Below, piece by piece: positions 40,039 to 45,366 of a stretch of 45,366 nucleotides of DNA (positions are counted from its first letter, which is position 1; every line of letters starts with the position of its first letter). This stretch comes from Holosporaceae bacterium (GTDB lineage: Bacteria; Pseudomonadota; Alphaproteobacteria; UBA3830). The stretch is from assembly GCA_031288225.1 (NCBI GenBank), contig JAITRU010000050.1, positions 1 to 45,366 of the forward strand, in the 5' to 3' direction. The notes under the pieces were generated by a model that worked only from the letters and a program-made list of their open reading frames with translations, did not search any database and had not been told where the DNA came from. Position numbers and translations under genes: made by a program.

Positions 40039-41612
40039 CATAGCACTTTTTCCTGGGACAATTTTTCATCTTTTTTATCAATGGTTTCAAATACGCCAAA
40101 AAACTTAAATATACCGAAAATCCGCCCAATCACATAAAACACGAGAAGACCAACGGAAATAACGATGAGTAGAGTTATATTCCTTTCCAAGGCGCCATTG
40201 TGGTAGTGATACTCGGCAAACACGTTCATTCCAATAATGGCCATCATCATAATTACGGAAGCGATGAACTGCCTTCCACATTCCTTTGCCGTTCCCATAT
40301 CCACATTCATCGTGCCAAGCTTGCGAAGACAAAACAACAGATAAACAACATTGCACCAGGAAGAAAGGGAGGTTGCAAGGGCGATGCCAGTATGTTTCAG
40401 AGTAGGCATAAATACCCCTATGAACAATAGATTGGTAATGATGGAAATTATACCTCCAATCAAAGGAGTTCGCGTATTTTTGTGAGCGAAAAACGTTGTA
40501 CTAAACACTTTAGTCGCCATATAGGCCGGAAGCCCAATGGCAAAGGCCGCCAACGTTGGAGCGGCGATTGCAACCTGTTCGGGACCAAAATTCCCACCAC
40601 CATAAAGGGCGCCGGTGATGGGCTCACTCAGAGATATAAGCATGATCGCGGACGGCAATGTGAAGATAAACGCAAACAACAAACCAAAATTCATCTGCTT
40701 TTGTGCCATCTCATTGTTTTTCGCGGCAATTGCCCTTGTAATAGGAGGAAGCAGTGCAGTGCTAAAGGCTATTCCCAAAATCCCGATGGGAAGCTGATTA
40801 ACGTGATCAGTGTAGTAGAAGTATGAAATGGACCCCGTGGGCAAAAATGACAACACAATCAGGTCTATCACAACATTCAATTGCCATACACCAGCTCCAA
40901 TTGCGCCGGATACCAATTTTTTGAAAAAACTCTTCACCTCATTCATCATTGGAGAGACATCAAACCAAACTTTAAACCCGCAGTACCTCACATTACTCCA
41001 CAAAATTACAACTTGTATAACTCCTCCAAAAAATGTTGCCCATGCCATGGTATAGGCAACACTGGGAAACCAGAATGCTCCCAAAAATATGGCAATTATG
41101 ACACAAAAGTTTAATGTCAGCTGAGCTGCCGCCGGCAACGCAAATTTATTGAGAGTATTAAGGATTCCCGCAAACAAGGCTGCTAGGAATGACGCTGCAA
41201 TGTATGGAGAACAAATTCTGCCTATTTGGACCAGGTGTTCAAATTTATCCGACGCCACATCTACACCAGGGGCAAATCCCTGCATAATTTGGCGATAGCA
41301 GATCAAACAGATAACCATAAGAAACGATACTGCAAACACTAGCCAAGTTAAGACCTGAGATGCGAGCTTCTGAGCTTCGATATGCCCTTTTTCCTTCAGG
41401 ACATTGGCAAATATTGGCAAGAAGGATGCATTGAAGGACCCTTCGGCAAACAATTTTCTCAGAATGTTTGCGAATTTAAATGCAAGTGAAAAAACATCAG
41501 CGTACATTCCAGCTCCCAGTAACCGAGACTGAACGCTGTCACGGATAAGACTGCTAATGCGATAAGCCAAAGTCCATCCACCAACCGTAAACACACTTTT
41601 TATCAAACTCAT
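40038..41612 (-). CDS. murJ: lipid II flippase MurJ
   Basis: RDSVQSRLLGAGMYADVFSLAFKFANILRKLFAEGSFNASFLPIF; MATKVFSTTFFAHKNTRTPL. Confidence 0.95.
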   Translation of the reverse strand: MSLIKSVFTVGGWTLAYRISSLIRDSVQSRLLGAGMYADVFSLAFKFANILRKLFAEGSFNASFLPIFANVLKEKGHIEAQKLASQVLTWLVFAVSFLMVICLICYRQIMQGFAPGVDVASDKFEHLVQIGRICSPYIAASFLAALFAGILNTLNKFALPAAAQLTLNFCVIIAIFLGAFWFPSVAYTMAWATFFGGVIQVVILWSNVRYCGFKVWFDVSPMMNEVKSFFKKLVSGAIGAGVWQLNVVIDLIVLSFLPTGSISYFYYTDHVNQLPIGILGIAFSTALLPPITRAIAAKNNEMAQKQMNFGLLFAFIFTLPSAIMLISLSEPITGALYGGGNFGPEQVAIAAPTLAAFAIGLPAYMATKVFSTTFFAHKNTRTPLIGGIISIITNLLFIGVFMPTLKHTGIALATSLSSWCNVVYLLFCLRKLGTMNVDMGTAKECGRQFIASVIMMMAIIGMNVFAEYHYHNGALERNITLLIVISVGLLVFYVIGRIFGIFKFFGVFETIDKKDEKLSQEKVL

Positions 41613-42006
41613 GATGCATACCTCTCCCGATATACCGTTCTTTGATTACCAATCCCTAATATAACCACATGCCATGCATTGAATTGGACGTTCCTTCCGC
41701 GGTTAGAACAGATCATCTTGGAAATATGGGCCATTGCAAAAATGTATCATTTTTTTTCAAAGCTGCCATTCCATTAGTTAAGTAACATGAAACTATTTTT
41801 AATACAACAGCCAACAAAAAATACATTGATGTGAAGTTTCATTTCTGATTATACAAATGATTTTTAGGATGCACTCTGTGACAGCCGCTGCCAGGTGGGC
41901 GATAGCCAATTGCTGGTGGAATTTGGTACTATTCAGGGATCGTTGCTTCCATATGTTCGTTATTCATTTTTTATGCTGTGGTTTATTATCCCCGGAAATA
42001 AACAGG

Positions 42007-43779
42007 CTAAAATATGTCCATGGGAACCGAGGGTACATTTTCGTTGGCATTTCCCGCCAGAGCGTCCTGGAGTACATTTTCATTTGTTTTTATAGGGTAG
42101 TCAGTTTTGGATAGGTAATTGACCAATTGCTGCTGTAAGTCGGCCACTAACTCCTGCGTTAATTTAGCCTGGTATTGACTATTTTCTTTCTCACTTATAC
42201 TAATCGCAGGTACGATTTCTTTGATTTGATATACCACAAATTTACCACCTATTTTTTTGTATTTAATATCACTAAGCTGCATTTTAAATGCATCTTGATA
42301 TAGTTCGCTTATTATATCACTGAATTTATCCTTCACATCTTCTTTTACTTTATGCTCATTGGCCACTGCGGCATTTTTTGCGGTATTGTTGCTAGCAGCT
42401 TTATCGCTTTCCTCCATATTTTTAGCAACTTCTTTTCCGTTGTCTTTGTCTTTTTGTTCCTCTTGATCGGCACGTTTCCCGCGACGATCAAATTTTGGAG
42501 TAACATAGCAGCCGGTTTGCTGAGCGACTCGTTCCAGCGATGTTAGGGATGCCTTCTTCTGCAGCTCTTTGGCAACATCGATGGCTTTTTCTCGCTGTTT
42601 TTGTTTGATCCATTGGCTCATAACTTTTTCTTTTGCCACATTGAATTGCTCCACATGTTTCGGAACAATGCTATCCAGGTGTATTACCCATTGAACCCTT
42701 TTACCACTAGCGTCCAGTGCTTCTGAGAAGGAGCTATCAGTTCCATCATCCATGGAAAACGCAACGGCCAGCGCGTCTTCTTTGTAATTAATCCCAGCGA
42801 ATTTGCTTTGATCATTGGCCGTTGGATTGGATACGACATTTTCTATTTTAGTAATGGTGAGATTAAATTTACTGGCAACATCCGGCAATGGCATCCCGGA
42901 CATTAAATCATCTTCTATCTGGCGAGTGATGTCATTGATGGCACTCGGCAACTTTTCCTGCCTAAGTTCCTCTACGATTTCTATCCTTGATTCCTCATAT
43001 GATTTGTTGTCCCTTTTGGATGAAGTTTCGTAAACATCCTTTATCTCCTGTTCCGGCACCACTATCTTGTCCTTTACCAAAGATTCTTTCAATTCCAGCA
43101 ACGTGAAGGATCTAGTTTCCTCAATCATAAATTTTTCTTTGTGGTTGCTATAAAAACTTTCCAGTTCACTGTCAATTGGCACCTGGGTAATTGCGAGGGA
43201 GGATGGATCAATTTCAACAACGGTGAGAGTTCTATTTTCCAGCTGGGCGCAGGCATATGGATACAAGGCGTTTATGACTGATATATAGGAAAGTGGTAAC
43301 TTCATTAATGATATCTTTATGTCATTTTTTAGGAATTCCATAAATAAATTTTCAGGAACATGGATTTTTCGCAAAAATGCCCGAAAGAGACTGGCATTGA
43401 ATACACCATTTTTATCTCGGAACATATAGAGATCACTAATGTACTGTTTTATCGTTGTGTCGGATATTATAAAACCAAAGTCCTCGGCGGCGAGGTCGAC
43501 AATACTTTCATAAATTATTTTCTGCAGCACGAAATTTTTATCGGTTGTTTCATTGGCACTCTCCGACAACCCCTTTTGGCGATTGATGATTCTGTTTTTT
43601 TCACAGCGAAGCATTTCCGGAGATATTTTTCTACTTCCTACCTTTATTGCGTAGTCCTTGCCTAGCAATTTTCGGACAACCTGAAACAAACCAAAAGAAG
43701 ACACAAAGGCGATTGCTAAAATAAATAACAAAGTCTTTGCAATTGGAGAATTGGAATATTTTCTTATGGCAGCTAACAT
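42007..43779 (-). CDS. PpiD/SurA_N-type membrane-anchored peptidyl-prolyl isomerase-like periplasmic chaperone
   Basis: MLAAIRKYSNSPIAKTLLFILAIAFVSSFGLFQV TM anchor, VGSRKISPEMLRCEKNRIINRQ; ORF track start 43806. Confidence 0.8.
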   Translation of the reverse strand: MLAAIRKYSNSPIAKTLLFILAIAFVSSFGLFQVVRKLLGKDYAIKVGSRKISPEMLRCEKNRIINRQKGLSESANETTDKNFVLQKIIYESIVDLAAEDFGFIISDTTIKQYISDLYMFRDKNGVFNASLFRAFLRKIHVPENLFMEFLKNDIKISLMKLPLSYISVINALYPYACAQLENRTLTVVEIDPSSLAITQVPIDSELESFYSNHKEKFMIEETRSFTLLELKESLVKDKIVVPEQEIKDVYETSSKRDNKSYEESRIEIVEELRQEKLPSAINDITRQIEDDLMSGMPLPDVASKFNLTITKIENVVSNPTANDQSKFAGINYKEDALAVAFSMDDGTDSSFSEALDASGKRVQWVIHLDSIVPKHVEQFNVAKEKVMSQWIKQKQREKAIDVAKELQKKASLTSLERVAQQTGCYVTPKFDRRGKRADQEEQKDKDNGKEVAKNMEESDKAASNNTAKNAAVANEHKVKEDVKDKFSDIISELYQDAFKMQLSDIKYKKIGGKFVVYQIKEIVPAISISEKENSQYQAKLTQELVADLQQQLVNYLSKTDYPIKTNENVLQDALAGNANENVPSVPMDIF

Positions 43780-43900
43780 GTTTTTTCCCTGTATGTATCG
43801 AAACAATCAACCAAGACATCGGCGAGTATCTAACAGTCCACGCACGAAGTCACTTCAGTTACTTATTACTTTAACCAAGAACAGTACTTCGCATATACTA

Positions 43901-45157
43901 TTAACACTTCATCGTTTGAGCAACCCTTAAAGCATAATTCTTTGCAAATATCAGGCAATCGGCTTCGGAAATGTTTACATCCGATTCCGACCAAAATGTT
44001 CTGGTCGCCGCCATGACTGCTTTTATTTGCTGTGGTGTCAGGTGAAGATCGGCTAGTAAATGTGGCCGAAATTTAAAATCGGCACATCCGGAATTACTAA
44101 AGTCCTGCAGTTCATGCAGCAGCGATTTTACCATTCCAATATCTGTAATTGCCCGGTGCAGATACAGGTCAACCAGGGAATATTGAATATAAAAATTTCG
44201 CCGTTGCTTGGCGGTAATTTGTTTTGATTTCTTTTGCAGGGCTACGAGAAGATCTGCAGCCGCATCCAGATGCTCAATTTTGATTTGTCCGATGTTTGAT
44301 GATTGCAGGATTTGTTTGGCTATCTCTCTGGGAAAATGATACTTCTCAACTAAGCTGTGCACGTCGGAGCGGGAAAACAGCAGAAGCATGCAAAATTTAT
44401 CTGCGGGAGACATGCTCCCGAAAATTCCGAGTTCCTGGCATGTGGTCAGGGGATCTTTATCCAGCAGAAATAATTGCTCAAACACATTTTTCATGGGAAG
44501 AATAATTTTGTAGGAATCGCTAATTTCAAAAATTTTCAATAATTCATTCATAATCCTAGCTGTGGATAGCATGGACATGCCCGGCGTGAGAGTGGCAATA
44601 GTATTCAAGTATTCTTCATTGGCCCTGTAGTATCCATAGAGTGCTAAAAACCTAAAATAACGCAGGATTCTTAGATAATCCTCCCGAATTCGCTGAGCCG
44701 GATCTCCAATGAAGCGTATATTGCGCTGCTCTATGTCGGCCAACCCGCTGTGATAGTCATATAATTTCCCGACGCTATCTAGATATAATGCATTGATGGA
44801 GAAATCTCTTCGTTGAGAATCTTCTTCGAAAGAGTCGGAAAAAGTTACCGAAGCTTTTCTGCCAAATGTTTGCGTATCACGGCGCAAAGTTGTGATCTCA
44901 TACCCCTTTCCTTCACGCATGACTGTCACAGTTCCGTGTTCAACGCCGATTGGAATGACCAACATGCCGGCATTGGTGCATACTTCCATAACTCTTTGGG
45001 GAATCGCTGTTGTAGCCATATCTATATCAGATATAGGCTCTCCCATAAGAAAATTTCTTACAGCTCCGCCTACGATTCTTGTTTCATGGCCGGCATCGTT
45101 CAACGTTGCCAGGATAAACTGAACATCATCAGTTAATATTGCCCTTAAATTTTTCAT
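43901..45157 (-). CDS. cca: CCA-adding enzyme / tRNA nucleotidyltransferase family
   Basis: RIVGGAVRNFLMGEPISDIDMATTAIPQRVMEV, RRDFSINALYLDSVGKLYDYHSGLADIEQRNIRFIGDPAQRIREDYLRILRYFRF. Confidence 0.93.
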   Translation of the reverse strand: MKNLRAILTDDVQFILATLNDAGHETRIVGGAVRNFLMGEPISDIDMATTAIPQRVMEVCTNAGMLVIPIGVEHGTVTVMREGKGYEITTLRRDTQTFGRKASVTFSDSFEEDSQRRDFSINALYLDSVGKLYDYHSGLADIEQRNIRFIGDPAQRIREDYLRILRYFRFLALYGYYRANEEYLNTIATLTPGMSMLSTARIMNELLKIFEISDSYKIILPMKNVFEQLFLLDKDPLTTCQELGIFGSMSPADKFCMLLLFSRSDVHSLVEKYHFPREIAKQILQSSNIGQIKIEHLDAAADLLVALQKKSKQITAKQRRNFYIQYSLVDLYLHRAITDIGMVKSLLHELQDFSNSGCADFKFRPHLLADLHLTPQQIKAVMAATRTFWSESDVNISEADCLIFAKNYALRVAQTMKC

Positions 45158-45306
45158 TTGCCCATTTCCAATCGCCTTAGTTTACCGTTTCGATATTCTA
45201 CATTTCTTAGTGCGAAAATTCCCAGATAACAACTGCGAAATTTTAGTATTATAGTCGCGTCGGGAAAAATGTGTTACGATGCTATTGGTTTATCAGGAGA
45301 GTAATT

Positions 45307-45366
45307 ATGTACCATAGCGTTGAATATCGGCAAGATGTGCTAACCTTTTGTAATATGAATGGAAAT
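45307..45366 (+). CDS. 5' end of an unidentified CDS, truncated by window edge
   Basis: CAGGAGAG RBS then ATG; MYHSVEYRQDVLTFCNMNGN open to the edge. Confidence 0.4.
   Translation, partial: MYHSVEYRQDVLTFCNMNGN

Noticed and set aside
41857-42114. ORFs 41857-42114 and 41895-42095
   Set aside because: Overlap the 3' end of the PpiD-like gene antisense; no family resemblance.

Overview
The window is a compact AT-rich alphaproteobacterial chromosome segment, probably from an intracellular or Holosporales/Rickettsiales-like lineage (inferred from protein style only). Positions 470-18552 hold a continuous fused str-S10-spc-alpha ribosomal superoperon (rpsL to rplQ, with fusA, tuf, secY, adk and rpoA). 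Positions 18622-45157 hold a minus-strand housekeeping run: cmk, secF, secD, yajC, a LysM/M23 lipoprotein, surE, serS, then ftsW, prmA, infC, a ftsB-like gene, kdsA, secG, a small ferredoxin missed by the ORF track, murJ, a PpiD/SurA-like gene and a CCA-adding enzyme. Between serS and ftsW, on the plus strand (about 25.9-35.0 kb), sits a GTA-like/HK97-type head module: portal, prohead protease, major capsid, head-tail connector, head-tail adaptor, a DUF3168-like protein and a tail-associated protein. No terminase, integrase, tail tube, tape measure or lysis gene is visible. The module is split by an 864-aa unrecognised protein (signal-peptide-like N-terminus, long K/E repeat, unknown C-terminal half) that has its own promoter and flanking hairpins, like a moron. 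Two promoter-led structured intergenic segments (about 26.03-26.20 kb and 30.45-30.53 kb) precede the portal and the protease and share the motif CTTGYATTCATGC. The left edge carries the 5' end of an apparent IS481-family transposase. All calls are by eye from sequence; no database search was run.
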